DNA from: Schistosoma haematobium
Lineage: Eukaryota > Platyhelminthes > Trematoda > Strigeidida > Schistosomatidae
Assembly: GCF_000699445.3 (NCBI RefSeq)
Contig: NC_067198.1
Location: 42,339,691 to 42,403,690, forward strand
Direction: 5' to 3'
DNA length: 64,000 bases
The notes below the pieces were generated by a model. That model had not been told where the DNA came from. It saw only the letters and a list, made by a program, of their open reading frames with translations, and made no database searches. How positions within the stretch are numbered: position 1 is the stretch's first letter; each line of letters starts with the position of its first letter. Shown in pieces: positions 39,880 through 51,621 of this stretch. The position numbers were made by a program, and so were the translations under genes.

Positions 39880-42800
39880 ATTTATTTATTTGAACATATA
39901 AATATTGGTACAAAGGAGCACCAGATACATATGCATCACACAATAATAATGAGAATGTGAAGAGATAGAGAATGTAAGGTGTGTATAAGAAAAAGGGGAA
40001 CAATAACGAACAGACATTAGTGAAATAGTAATGGAAGAGGCAGTTCAGTTTACAAAAGTACAGCCAGGGAGAATTCTTCCAGTCAAAAAAGTTACGTCCT
40101 TTTTTATGAAGAAAGTAAAATAACGTTAGAACAGAGTCGCCACTGGTTCCTATTTTGAGCCGCATCTGATAACTTCTCTAGCCACTGTGTTGCACCATCT
40201 CTCGAACCCCAGCCAGGGAAACGTGAAGGACCAACAGGAGCCAACTCTTTGCAGCTTTCTTTCATACCACGACACCATGTCATACACTGGCCATCTCTCC
40301 GCTATCTTCCAACCAGTCCCAATGTCGGCAAATAGTGCACGAAGAGGAATTTTCTGGGACGACATTCGTAGTACATGTCCAAGACACTGAAGTCGATGTT
40401 TCAAGATAGTGACACCAATCGAATTATCGTCGCTGTGCCTGAACACACGATGCCGAACCTCTGCATTACTAACATGGTGTTGCCACTGGATGTCAGCAAT
40501 CCTTCGGAGACAGCGATGATCAAACACAACCGTCTAACATCCTCAACTAGAAGGGGTCAGGTTTTACAAGCATAGAGCAAAACTACTCTCACCGACGCGT
40601 TTTAGGTCCGACGTTTTACAGCCAGACTAACATTACGAAGATGCCAAAGGTGGCCCAGATTGGCATAAGCCGCTCACTATCCAGGGTGAGTGCAGGGTCA
40701 AGGTCCTGCTAGTCTTGTAGAAGTACTTTGCACTTCGAAGGTGCGAAGCAAATACCATACTTACGGACACTGATTGCCAACTGATTAAGTGCGGATTGCA
40801 TGCCTTGGGCATTATCGCACAGTAAGACAATATTATCCGCATACTCAAGATCGAGAAGTCTTTCTCCAGGCAACAGATCCACACCTCCATTACTTACATC
40901 CATCAGAGCTGTTTCCAGGACGTCGATAGTAAGGTTGAAGAGGAATGGTGAAATTGGGCAACCCTGCTTAACCCCATTGCTTGCATGGAACAATGGAGAG
41001 GTGATTGTATGCCCTCATTCTGTCTGAGGTGTTTGTATATAGAGCTTTTAAGGTGTTAATAAACTTCTCAGGCACACCCTTCTTCAATAGACAATTCCAG
41101 AGAACAATCCTGTCCAACGAATCGAAGGCAGCCCAGATGTCAAGAAACACTGCGATTGTTGGCCTTTGATAAGTATGGCAGTGTTCTAACATTTGGCGGA
41201 GGGTGAAGATGTGATCAATACATCCTCGACCAGAACGAAACCCAGCCTGCTCCTCGCGAGGCAATCTTTCTCGGGTTTTGAACAACATACGAAGTATGAC
41301 GGAAGCCAATAGCTTGGACGCAATCGGAAGTAGACTTATCCCCCTATAGTTGTTACAGGAACGACGTGAACCCTTTTTAAAGATAGGGACAACTATCGAC
41401 TCATTCCATGACGTTGGTACACTCTCTAGTTCCCAGACCTTTGCAAACAACGTCGTCAATTCTTTAGTCAAAAAGTCACCACCATCTTTAAAAAGAGCCG
41501 GATGTAAGTCATCTAGGCCAGGTGATTTGTAACGCTTCAAGAGTTGGAGTTCCTTGCGGACTTCCGCCTCATTTGGTGGATCAATCGTCACCGGCCATGG
41601 AGGGCAGGACAGTCTGACCGATGTTGTCGGAGCAGCAGACCAGTTAAACTGCCCGTCGTCCAAGAAGTCGATAGATGTTAGTGATTGGCATCCCTTCATC
41701 TTCACGGTTTGTTTTGCTTACGTCAAACTTCTTGCTCCCAATGGCTCTTTATTTATTTTGAACATAAATATTGGTACAAGGGGGCACCAGATACATCTGA
41801 GCCACACCGTAGTATATAAAAAAATAGTAATAATAATAATGAGTGTTATCAAGTGAATGTGGAATGTCTAAATTCTAATTGTAGTGAGCATAGTACTTCC
41901 TGAAATGATTGTCATCTCAGGTGGTTTTCTTAGGGGGCCACACTACGAGCCTTCGACCGAAAGGTCTGATCCCCAAGGCAGTGGAGCATCATAAAGAGAT
42001 GCAGTCCCGTGGTAGCCGGTGACCAAAATTTGGTTCATACGCAGTTTGTTCCTTCGGGATACTGAAGCCTATGTGCACCATTGGTTTGGAATAAGGGTTT
42101 CCCAACTCCCCCAGGTGAACCCAGTTAAAATGCTGGAATTCCGCTTTTCGTCCTCTGAATTTCTTAAACAACAGTAATGCCGCGATAAGGCAGTGGATGT
42201 ATGCACGTGGCCATGTGAGAGCATTTCGAAAGGGGGGCGCGGCCCTCCACACTCGGCCATACCAGGACATTTGGAGGTATGACAATGGCTCGGATGAATT
42301 GAAAGAGCTTCCGGCAGTTACCAGATGTAGCTGCTGCTTCTAAGTCATTGGCACGCCCCGACTGCCAGGCTTCACGGTCCTTACGTAAGCCTTGCTCAAT
42401 TTCATTGCGTAACAGTCGTCGTTTGTGGTCAAACTCGTGGTCACCCTGAGTAGACCGACGGGCTTCAATTAGTTGTAAGGAGCTAGAAGAAACCCAGTGT
42501 TTATAGGCGGGACGTTTCGCGAAGCCGCGAGCGACTTAACTCGCCATTTTCGTGGCGTCATGCAATTGCAACCAGTGCTCATCTATACTTTACGATGGGA
42601 TGTTAGCTAGCCTTGAACCCAGCTCGGTTTGATATTTAGTTGCAACAGAAGCTGCAACCAATTTACTGACATTGATCCGTTTAGGACGATGAATTTGTTA
42701 GCCACTGAAAAGTAAGGTTAGATTAGCGCAAACAAGGGCATGATCAGAGTTCATACAGGTACTCCAAAAGGAGCGACAGTCTTGTACAGTCACGCTAGCG

Positions 42801-43140
42801 GTAGCTGATTGCGATGTGATCAATCTGAGTTCAGGCTTGAGATGCAGAGGGAGGACGCCAAGTGGCACATCGGCAATGACTGTACCGGTAGTTAGTGCTA
42901 ACCAGAAACAGGTTGTGGTCTGTGCACAGTTGCAGTAGACGGTTCCCGTTATCTGACCTGCGACCAACAAATCCCCATCGGCCACTTGAATCATAAGATG
43001 CATATTGCTGTCATTGATAAGTAGTACATGAAAGTCATAGACATTTCGAGAAAGTGTCATCACTACAACTTTATGTCCATTTTGGAGTGATAGATGCCAT
43101 ATCTTGACCATGACAAGTAAACAGCATGTGCTAATGTTTA
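39880..43140 (-). mobile_element. RTE-like LINE, endonuclease end to 3' tail, with nested SINE
   Basis: Reading right to left: end of the endonuclease (43111-42698, with VQDCRSFWSTCMNSDHALV), linker (about 42450-42290, with DREAWQSGRANDLEAAATS), nested SINE2 (42285-41745), RT (41705-40968: YKSPGLDDLHPALFKDGG, IVVPIFKKGSRRSCNNYRG, QAGFRSGRGCIDHIF, FLDIWAAFDSLDR), a frameshift, RT end with YADN in place of YADD (40993-40709), and the C-terminal region (40527-40150: RCLRRIADIQWQHHVSN). The 3' end is 'tgtaccaatatttatatgtt' followed by AAATAAATAAA-type sequence at about 39890-39935. Inactive: the second catalytic Asp is Asn and frames are broken. Confidence 0.87.
41745..42285 (-). mobile_element. 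SINE2 inserted inside the LINE
   Basis: Tail 'tttattttgaacataaatattggtacaag' at 41748, body 'gatgcagtcccgtggtagccggtgacc', 5' part near 42280. LINE coding sequence resumes on both sides. Both elements lie on the minus strand. Confidence 0.75.
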
Positions 43141-43449
43141 AGGCTCGTTTAATTTTCAGGAGATAACCGCTATTACTGAACTAGCATTGCTGTACTAAGG
43201 TCCAATTAAGGTATTGCATTATATTCAAGTCTGTATTATTTATTCTTCTTTTTAGCTGTAAAAAATGACATTGTTTAATGAAACTAGAGAATAAACCTGG
43301 TTTTGGGATCTAACATTTTTTGGTTTAGAAGACCGAAAATCAACTTTACAGAGGTAGAATAAGTGGTGTAGTGTTAGATAATTCTGGTCTAGTTACAAAG
43401 TTTATATTCTTATATATGTTGTAACCGTGAAGACTGCTGAATAATTGTT

Positions 43450-43735
43450 CAATAACAGCGATCAATGATTGGACACTGGGTGACATGGTTCAATCGTTCA
43501 TTATGATGCAGATATATTCACTCTCTATTTTTCTATCGATAGTGAACTCCAGTATTCCTTCATACATACTTCTTTCTACTCTGTTTTTTAGAACTCTATC
43601 CTCAATGCTTAGTTTTCCTCATTATAATTTCTACTACATTATTTCAATCTCTCTTGTTATATATCTTGTTAATTTCATCTCGTCTTACTAACACAGTATG
43701 GCAAATTGGCTTGTAGATCACCAACGTAGATTATC
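43450..43735 (+). mobile_element. LINE 3' UTR fragment
   Basis: 'gacactgggtgacatggttcaatcg' and the following pyrimidine-rich stretch to 'taacacagtatggcaaattgg' match the 3' part of 22880-23110 and, inverted, 63530-63730. The (CTGA)n tail is absent. Confidence 0.5.
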
Positions 43736-43740
43736 TATGT

Positions 43741-44090
43741 CGAAAATGATTGGAGGCCTACTCGAGCTAGACGTGAATTGTGTGACAAACTGGCTAAAGT
43801 CGAAGTCACACCTCGTGGTCAGCACCTTACGTGGACTACCCCATTGACGTATTAAGGTACCATAGATGCTTTGAAGACTGTACAACACAGAGGACGTTAT
43901 TACAGAAATATATTAGTTAAAGTAGATACAAGCGAAAGTAAGACCACTGTCCCATGGGCCAGTCCATAGCATACGATTAACTGATTCGTGTTGGTTGTCC
44001 CTGACCCTGACGAGGATCGATATTCAATGACCCAACTGCCGGATGATTTGACTAGGACTTAGTGACATTTCGCTGGCCCTTCAGGCTCAA
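43741..44090 (+). repeat. Unclassified dispersed repeat, partner of 4351-4690
   Basis: Shares several blocks in order with 4351-4690; this copy is less decayed. It contains 'gaccctgacgaggatcga' and 'ccggatgatttgactaggactta'. It may be the 3' region of an element I cannot name. Confidence 0.5.
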
Positions 44091-45300
44091 TCCACGTCTA
44101 TGCCAGGCTCTATGTTAATGCTGACTGAATATTTGTAGCAGGAAAACCAACATTATTTCTAAACGATTGATTGCTTTGATCAGAGAACCACTGTGATATA
44201 CACTATGCAAATAAAAAGACAAACTGACTATAGAGGCAGATTTATTTCACAATCTGAAATAAATCAACTACTTTAGCCAGAAACATTCTTTTTTATATTA
44301 ATTTTACACTTGACGTTTGGTTAAAAAATGTGTCATAAAAGGAAACTACAAAACGGGTACTACAAAGAGTCCATGCTGTGTGTCATACTGAACTAAGTTC
44401 ACATTAATTCAATTCAAAAACTAGTGTCCTGAGTAATTATCACACTGAAATAAAAATCAATCTTATACTAAACAAAATATCACTGAAAATAAAACGAACG
44501 TTATACTGAGGAGTTATAAGTCTGAATAAGAAACGGAAGTAATATTGGATCACAACTACTTCAAGCTGAGGTGCAATTCCGCTGTTTTATTCTATCCTAA
44601 AAGAAGAAAACAGCAAGAAATGAAGGATTGTTACGACAAATATATTTTTATGCATACTTAAGACTTTGGTTTAACAAACTGGTTTATGGAAAGCATTTTC
44701 TAAACTCCAGTGCTTCGAAACATCTGTCGAACAAGTTCTGAGTGTTTCTCCTTCATATTATATTATTTACACAATGATATATTCTCTACTATCAACTCTA
44801 AAGGCTTTATAGATGGTATTTTTTACTACGTTATTCGTTAGCTAATGGTAGTTAGTACTGAGTCAGTCTTTGTGGATTACTTTTTAAGGTTCGGAATGTA
44901 GACGATAGAGATCCAGCTTAATAATCTGAAGATTGAGATATTTACTTGATAATATGAAAGTTCTAAAGATCGTCATTGGCATAACAAAATAGCTTTCCAA
45001 CAAGTATTTCACTAATACGAAGCAAAATGCAGTTTACAACCATGAGTGACTAGTTATACAACTGTTAAAAACAAAGAATCTTTGGACAATTGTTTCATCT
45101 TCGTATGGAAGTCTCTGCTTATTGATTCATGATCTTTTCTTGCAACAGAAAGTAAAACATTCAGGCTATATAAAGACGTCATTAACCTAGATCACTAAGT
45201 TGGGATTCAATTGTCTACATTGTGAATTCATACATAGATTTCTTTTAAAAATCACCAAAAGTTGGTCAATCCATTAACATGAACCAATAAATAAATAAAT
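44091..45300. other. AT-rich DNA, nothing recognised
   Basis: About 1.2 kb without ORFs of note or repeat partners. Confidence 0.4.
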
Positions 45301-45307
45301 TGTTTAT

Positions 45308-45914
45308 TGTTATATCCCGACAAGAATAATGAATGGTAACTTTTGGGATCTATTGATGGACCAATACTAAACGTATATTTCTATTGTATAATTATTAAGT
45401 AACTAAGCTATGCATATTCATATTCCTCTTATTATAAGCTTTATTTTGACCCATAAACTATTATTATACGTTTTACCATTCTTGAGTTATACCCTAATCT
45501 TCCCGATTACTGCTTATACTCTTGCTACCTCTACCACTACGGGATTTGAATCGACAACTGCATCTCTGTGCTAAGGTGGTGTGGCAACTCGAACTGATGT
45601 ACGTACGTACGAAGTTCTACGTTGTTACTGACTGACTGACTACCTCCCACATTCACAGCCACATTTGGCTAATTCTTGTACAAATGTTGTTTCATATTTT
45701 ATTGGTACGTTGTGGCCTGTTTGATTGGTATATAAACTCAGTATGTTTGAAATAAACAATTTCATTTTGCAGAGGCTGCTGATATTGGTTTTCTGGACTT
45801 AACTGGCTAGGTTAGGCAGGAAGCAGGACCAATAAACAAGGACTTCTAGACTACTCGTACGGGTTTTACGTGTCATTGGTCCATTCGATAATTCACTGCT
45901 TCCTAATTGGCGGT
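45308..45914 (+). mobile_element. Solo LTR, family L3, with a LINE tail inserted
   Basis: Starts TGTTATATCCCGAC and contains TATA 'ggtatataaac' (about 45727), 'gaaataaac' (about 45749) and 'ttggcggt' near the end. A (CTGA)n LINE tail (about 45560-45655) interrupts it relative to the copies at 17687 and 61630. Confidence 0.7.
45560..45655 (+). mobile_element. LINE 3' tail fragment with (CTGA)n
   Basis: 'gtgtggcaactcgaactgatg', 'tacgttgt' and 'tactgactgactgac' match the 3' terminus at 23090-23165. Only about 90 bp were copied. Confidence 0.7.
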
Positions 45915-46489
45915 ATTGTTACGACGTTATACATTAGCAGGGCACATAAGCTATAACATTTATATATTGAGGAAAAAACTTCTTTTGTCTCCTTCTGACA
46001 AAAGAATGTCATTTTCTAATTTATGTTAAATGTCATTTATTTTAACGTTAAGTAATTTATAAGAAGTTTTTTTTAAAAAAAAGGATAAACAAAATGTTTT
46101 AATTAGATCACGTTCAGTTTTTATGTAATAATAATAATAATCCTAGGGAAAATCATATTTTAAATGATTAGTTGCTACCAAGTGTATATGCTTGTAAGAT
46201 ATTATTATTATTATTATTAATAACTGTTACCATGGCAATCACTGTCATAAACACAATTTACTTTTAAGTTATCTTGTCAATTTCAATTTGTAAAAAGAAA
46301 ACAAAAACATTTTACCTAAATAAATGAATCACTATGTATTTTGTAAACTTGACAATAATATAATATATCCTTAATTTGTTTTACTTTATTTCTTAACTTA
46401 TTCAAAATGTGTTTTATTTTCAATTGTTGTATTTATTCATTGAATATTTGAGAATAAATGAAGTGTAATTTAAGTTAATTAATCTCTAT
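45915..46489. other. AT-rich DNA with short (TAA)/(ATT) runs
   Basis: (ATT)n at 46201-46218 and TAA runs near 46128. Nothing else seen. Confidence 0.4.
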
Positions 46490-46830
46490 GAGGGAATTTT
46501 CGGAGTTCTAGTGAGAAGTCGTGACCAGTGGAGCTAATCCGTGTCGGGTAGAGACAAGTATCTACTTCAGTACAATGAAAGATGGTCATACAGTCTCATG
46601 AATTGGTTGAGGTTAGACATGAACATTGTTGGATGCCGACTACTTCAGTGGTTTAGAGGTTAAGCGTTCACGCGCGAGAGTGAAGATCCTGGGTTCGAGT
46701 TCCACAATGTGGGGTCGTGGATGCGGGTTTCTGAGGAGTCCCACAATAGGACGAAACGACCGTTCAATGCTTCCAGGTTTTCAATGGTGGTCTAACATCA
46801 ATCGATTCGTGTTCTAAATCAAAAATTTAA
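46490..46830 (+). mobile_element. Hammerhead-SINE type B, good copy
   Basis: 'ttggatgccgactacttcagtggtttagaggttaagcg' type A-box region, B-box 'gggttcgagttcc', ribozyme, then 'ccaggttttcaatggtggtctaacatcaatcg'. About 91% of the blocks match 50860-51165 by eye; this figure is an impression, not a computation. Confidence 0.8.
46715..46772 (+). ncRNA. Hammerhead ribozyme, core intact, helix I weak
   Basis: CTGAGGA (46731-46737), helix II GTCC-CACAATA-GGAC, GAAAC, cleavage triplet GTT. Helix I reads GGGTTT against CAATGC, which pairs poorly, so cleavage is doubtful. Confidence 0.7.
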
Positions 46831-47044
46831 TGAAATAGTTTTGTTATACATGTAAAATAGTCAAGTAAAAGTGATGGTATGTAGGGAAATAGTAGTAGAA
46901 GAGATTTATTTGCAAGTGACCTCATTTTCCCCTTTTTTACAAGGTAGCTTTTCTACATCAAACAAAAGAAATCAACAGATAAGTCTTAGCAGTTTACATC
47001 CAAATGTTTGTAGAAGCAAGCAAAACAAATAATGAGCAGAGATG

Positions 47045-47345
47045 AATGGTGGATAGCACTGGGAACCAGGACGCGCGTCTCATCCTATTTGAGACTCGTT
47101 AGCTAGATGTACGTGCATTCATGAGGTCAAAGTTCACTACGCGACTCAAACACAATACCTTTCGGTTCAAATTCCATCACATCCATTAAGCTATTAAGTT
47201 CAGATAGCAACTAGCTTGTGCAATGTGGTGAAGTTTAATTCATTTTGTATTGGTTGTATAGATTTGAAATTGATCAGTCTCGTATTGGCTTATATGCATA
47301 CTGTGCGAATCGCCTCGGTATTGCTTCAAGTCATAAGCATTATAA
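47045..47345 (-). mobile_element. SMalpha-like hammerhead SINE (type A), decayed
   Basis: Minus strand: degenerate B box ('aatttgaaccgaaagg'), ribozyme with CTAACGA (G5 is A), helix II GTCT-CAAATA-GGAT, and GAGAC in place of GAAAC, then 'gcgcgtcctggttccc'. A block at 47275-47340 matches the 3' part of the 18775 copy but lies upstream of the tRNA-like part. Confidence 0.75.
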
Positions 47346-48109
47346 GCATAGATAGTGATATTGAATTCTTTTTTACCGATACAAATTAACAAATATATCT
47401 ATGAAATAAACCATTGATCTGTTAAATAGTGACTAATGTTATGTTGTCTAGCTCTCAGTAGTGATTTTATTTTATTGATTAATTAACAATGTGGTCAGTA
47501 GACTAAATAACTTAACCTCGTGGAGGATTATGTTTAATTCCTAGTATTTTGTAACTGATATTGAAGCCTTGGATCTAGGTTTTGAGGATTTAATATTGCA
47601 GATATTCCCAACTGATAATTGCTGATTGGCACAAACATGGGTTTAGAGCTTCTTACTAGCTGATTTCAACTATCTAACATCTTCATGAACTAATAGTTAT
47701 ATCGTAATGATTTATAGATGTTACTGCGTAAGGAAATTGTATGTTGAGCAAACCATGGTCTATGGAATTTATTTTCATAATAACCTGGCGATTTGCATGA
47801 GCTACCGACTCACACAAATAGTGGCTATAATAAATTTATAATCCCAATTACTGTAGAAATTGGAGCAGCCATGGTTGACACAACGTTACACGAGTACAAA
47901 AAGCTCGTTCGGCCCTTGGCACCTTTCATGACCTATGGCATAGGTAACGTAACCGTTTGACAGTCAAGAGGCGAGTATTTTAGCGTTTCGCTTCCTTTCT
48001 ATTTAGGGCTGTGAAACATGGCCATTCTTATTTGATGGAGAACTTTGTAAGACTGAGGTCTGGCATAAAAAAGTAGGTATACATGAAAAATCGGTTGATG
48101 AGATATGAT
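47346..48109. other. Nothing firm
   Basis: AT-rich. At about 48000-48060 a frame reads GCETWPFLFDGELCK, reminiscent of the LINE pol C-terminus, but too short to call. Confidence 0.3.
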
Positions 48110-48260
48110 TATTACAAGTGTTCGAATTATTGTATCAACTAGGAATTCCTGAAACAGTGCAGTTTAAGCTGGATAGAACTAGGTGGGCACAACCGGACGT
48201 ATTGCATTTAGGATTAATTACAAAGAATCACTAGTTCGTACAAGCGCAACCGCCATAGCT
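48110..48260 (+). repeat. Repeat related to 33340-33500
   Basis: 'ggaattcctgaaacagtgc', 'actaggtgggcacaac' and 'acaaagaatcactagttc' match the short LTR-like repeat at 33340-33435 and its flank, with many differences. Confidence 0.5.
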
Positions 48261-48549
48261 TAAATTTGAATTGAAATTTCTGTAATCGATTGTGCATCTT
48301 CTTAGCTTCATTGTGTGTCTGTCATACTGTGTATTGGATGTAGACTTTGATCTAGAATGTATTCATTAGTATTAAGATTAACAACCGAAATTGGAACAGA
48401 CTCACCCGGTTCCTTTTAACGCATTCGGTTGTTGTGACTGACTCGCATACGAACCACAGATTTATTGACCTGTTTTAGCAGACCTATAGATTGTGGGAAG
48501 GCGGTTCTTCCGCAAGGATTTTTTCCTTAAGTAGTTTCATCATTGTTTT

Positions 48550-49480
48550 TCGCACGGTCTAGTAATTCTTAATTAAGTGACTATCTGCTCTCCTCTCCCG
48601 GTCTTTTAACTTTGCAGCGGTAGTAGAATTGACATTTGCTTTTCAGGTTTTGAAATGTCTTGTTTGCACATGAAAACGAGGGGACTTTTAAGTCGAGCGT
48701 AACTTTCTGCACTTCGATCCCGTAGTTAGTAAGTTATGCACATCATTAGAACCATTTCCAGTGGTCAATAAAGAAAGTCAACCCTGAAGCATTCTTTAAC
48801 TTTATAGACCTAGTATAGACGGTTCACGCTCAGTGATGAGAAATCCACAATTTATATTGAAGATTTATCATCTCGGACTAATAGATTACATCACCCAAGA
48901 ACAGAAAGTTCATACCCAGTAAACTCGGAATGGAAACTCTGGTAGGCATAATTGTAGCAGGATTTAATGACTTCAACTTCCCAACCGAAATGATAGACCT
49001 AATGCTGCTAATGTCAACAATAAAATCGTGAAAACCATCACTGGACAGATATAATCGTTTTTAAATATGGAGTGAATCATTAGAAGTTGTAAATAAGGAT
49101 AATATATGAATATTCGAATAACCCAAGTTAATAGGATCTGAATGACAGAGCTCAGTTTTGCCTGCGGTGAATTGCACAGTAGTTTTACAAACCGACTGGA
49201 TGTGCCTAATTATATCACATATAAAGCATTTAGCATTACGAAATACACATGAATTACGTGAGTGAAATTAACCACAGGACAGACATTTACTAAACTTGAG
49301 CTCACCTTTGTGACGCACTTTGCAATTTCTCGATGAAATGTTATCTGCATGACTTTGAGTACGTATTGGACTGGGATAACTAAGTAATGTAGTGAGATTC
49401 CTGATGTCCTGGAAGTCAATTTCATGCATTCCCTCGTGATTAATACACGTAGTTCTAACATCTTGGAAAGTCTAAGCAAA
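48550..49480 (-). pseudogene. Gypsy gag nucleocapsid and protease remnant
   Basis: Minus strand. Around 49305-49215 a frame reads CLSCG.FHSRNSC then CFICDIIRHIQSVC, two zinc knuckles; the second fits CX2CX4HX4C exactly. Downstream at about 49000 the frame reads FIVDISSIRSIIS, a retroviral-type protease block in which the expected DTG is DIS, followed by LLGMNFL. Such a gag-PR arrangement fits a Mag-type gypsy element like the one at 29.9-33.4 kb. Frameshifts and stops are present. No RT follows. Confidence 0.6.
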
Positions 49481-49552
49481 CATCTTAATAGGTCAGTTCA
49501 CGTATTTACTGGATTGTTCACATTATAAATAAACTAAAGAATATGTCACCAG

Positions 49553-49940
49553 TTGAAATCATGAGTCAATTAAAGATAGACCACCATCGAAAACCTAGAA
49601 GCACTGGACGCCCGTTTCCTTGTAGTGTGGGACTCCCCAGCAGTGCGTATCCACGATCCCGCCTCCCGCGTGATTCGAACCCATAACCTATCGGTCTCGC
49701 GCGCGAGCGCTTAACCACTAGACCATTAAGCTGATCAGCATCCGACTGTGTTAATGTCTAACTTCAACCAATCTACGATAATGCGCTACCGTACACCATT
49801 GTCTTCAGTGAGCTGATATCTCATAACAGACCTGGTTGAACTCCACTGGTAACGACTTTTCACTAGAACTCCAGGAAATGTCTCTTGAAGTCAGTCACTA
49901 GCGAGCAGATGATTATTATCAGAAGGTGTTTTGTGAAATG
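49553..49940 (-). mobile_element. Hammerhead-SINE type B, full-length-like
   Basis: All blocks on the minus strand, with B box 'gattcgaaccc' and A-box region 'aaccactagaccattaagctgat'. Core CTGGGGA has G for A6, so the ribozyme is not expected to work. Confidence 0.8.
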
Positions 49941-49946
49941 TTTTAG

Positions 49947-50114
49947 AAATTTCACAGATTGAAATCATGAGTCAATTAAAGCTAGACCACCATGGAAAAC
50001 CTGGAAGCACTGTTGAGGAGTTCCATACTAGAACGAAACAACCGTCCAGTACTTCCAGGTTTTCCATGGTGGTCTAGCTTCAATTGGCTCATGATTTTAG
50101 CTGGTGAAATTTCT
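49947..50114. repeat. Long inverted repeat made of two SINE 3' ends
   Basis: Arms of about 65 bp (about 49947-50010 and 50045-50114, with 'accatggaaaacctgg' and its complement) surround about 35 nt that hold one hammerhead core: TTGAGGA, helix II GTTC-CATACTA-GAAC, GAAAC. The first core base is T for C. Confidence 0.8.
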
Positions 50115-50130
50115 AAAATCTCCACAAAAC

Positions 50131-50855
50131 TACTTCTAATAAAGAATATGTACTTCTTATATTGCAATGAAATAAATCTAGTGATTACTCATCGTCAAAC
50201 ACCATATATATTTTCCTTAATCAAAACTTTTTCTTTCATATATTTTTGTTATTATTATTTTATTTTTCTTCTTTATAGCTGTTTTTATTCTATCTGACAC
50301 TAAATGTATTTATTCCCACGACCAAACCATCCAGCGCAGAGAACAAAACTCCACCAAAATCCCAGTCAAGTGTTGTAACCACCTTATTCATCATTGTAAT
50401 TTTTACTTTGATAATCTTGTCAAAAATTAGTTTCTCAACAGATTACTAATAAAGAGTAGTTACCTACCGCTTTTTTTTGGTGAGAATGTTTCTTTGTTTT
50501 TTTTCATTTATTAGACAATAGCTATTTTGCGGATATACAAATATGTTAAGTATATATTAATGAGTAAATGTATGTTTATGTCAAATGGATAGAAATGAAG
50601 ATAAAGTGAAAATGATAGAAGTATGACATAATCATGTAGATTTCATAGAATAAATAAATAATTATCAATGAATGACATTAATGTCTAATGAATAGAATCA
50701 ACATAGTAATCAGTGCCTCCTTCGGGCATACAAAACAAACAAACAAAACAACAACATCTTAAGACAAAAATTCATTTGTAATTACGAAAATTTATTTTAT
50801 TTCATTGATACAGCTCTGTATTTATACATTTTGAAACAACCTAAAATAATAATAT
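50131..50855. other. AT-rich DNA, nothing recognised
   Basis: Contains T-rich runs and an (AAAC)n run near 50740. No ORF with a domain. Confidence 0.4.
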
Positions 50856-50859
50856 GAAA

Positions 50860-51165
50860 ATCCGTGTCGGATAGAGACAGGTATCTATTTCAGTACAATG
50901 AAAGTTGGTCATACAGTTTCATGAATTGGTTGAGGTTAGACATGAACATCGTTGGATGCCGACTACTTCAGTGGTTTAAAGGTTAAGTGTTCACGCGCGA
51001 GAGTGAAGATCTTGAGTTCGAACCCCACAGGGTGGGATGGTGGATGCAAATAGCTGAGGAGTCCTACAATAGGATGAAATGGCCGTTCAACGCTTCCAGG
51101 TTTTCAATGGTGGTCTAACACTTGTCGGTTCATAATCTCAATCAAAAACTTAATAATCTCCACAA
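50860..51165 (+). mobile_element. Hammerhead-SINE type B, split by the SR2 insertion
   Basis: Blocks run from 'tccgtgtcggatagagacag' to the 3' terminal 'taatctccacaa' at 51154-51165, which is duplicated at 54370-54381 on the far side of SR2. The ribozyme core is intact: CTGAGGA (51054-51060), GTCC-TACAATA-GGAT, GAAAT. Confidence 0.85.
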
Positions 51166-51174
51166 CTTACTTAT

Positions 51175-51621
51175 TTACTTACGCCTGTTACTCCTCGTGA
51201 AGGAGCATAGGCCAACCACCAGCATTCTCCATCCAACCATGTCCTGGGCAATCTCTTCCAGCTCCTTCCAGTTGTTATTCATCCTTTTCATATCTGCTTC
51301 TATTTCACGACGTAATGTGTTCTTTGGCCTTCCTCTTTTCCGCTTCCCTTCAGGATCCCAAGTTAGGGCTCGACTCGTGATGCAGTTTGGCGACTTGCTT
51401 AATATATGTCCTATCCATTTCCATCGTCTTTTACTAATATCTTCCTCAGCTGGAAGTTGGTTTGTTCTCTCCCACAGAAGGCTATTGCTGATGGTATCCG
51501 GCCAATGGATGTTGAGTATCTTGCGAAGACAACTATTTATAAATACTTCTACCTTCTCGAAGATAGTTGTAGTAGATCTCCAAGTTTCAGCTCCGTACAG
51601 CAGAACTGACTGCCTTGACAT
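51175..51621 (-). pseudogene. SR2 pol C-terminal region
   Basis: [69 protein letters not shown] and [11 protein letters not shown]. This is the piece retained by all 5'-truncated SR2 copies in the window. Confidence 0.85.

Noticed and set aside
42069..42285. 63- and 98-codon minus ORFs
   Set aside because: They fall inside the SINE2 nested in the LINE.
46201..46220. Regularly spaced repeats as a CRISPR array
   Set aside because: Only simple trinucleotide runs; no direct repeats with unique spacers anywhere in the window, which is animal nuclear DNA.
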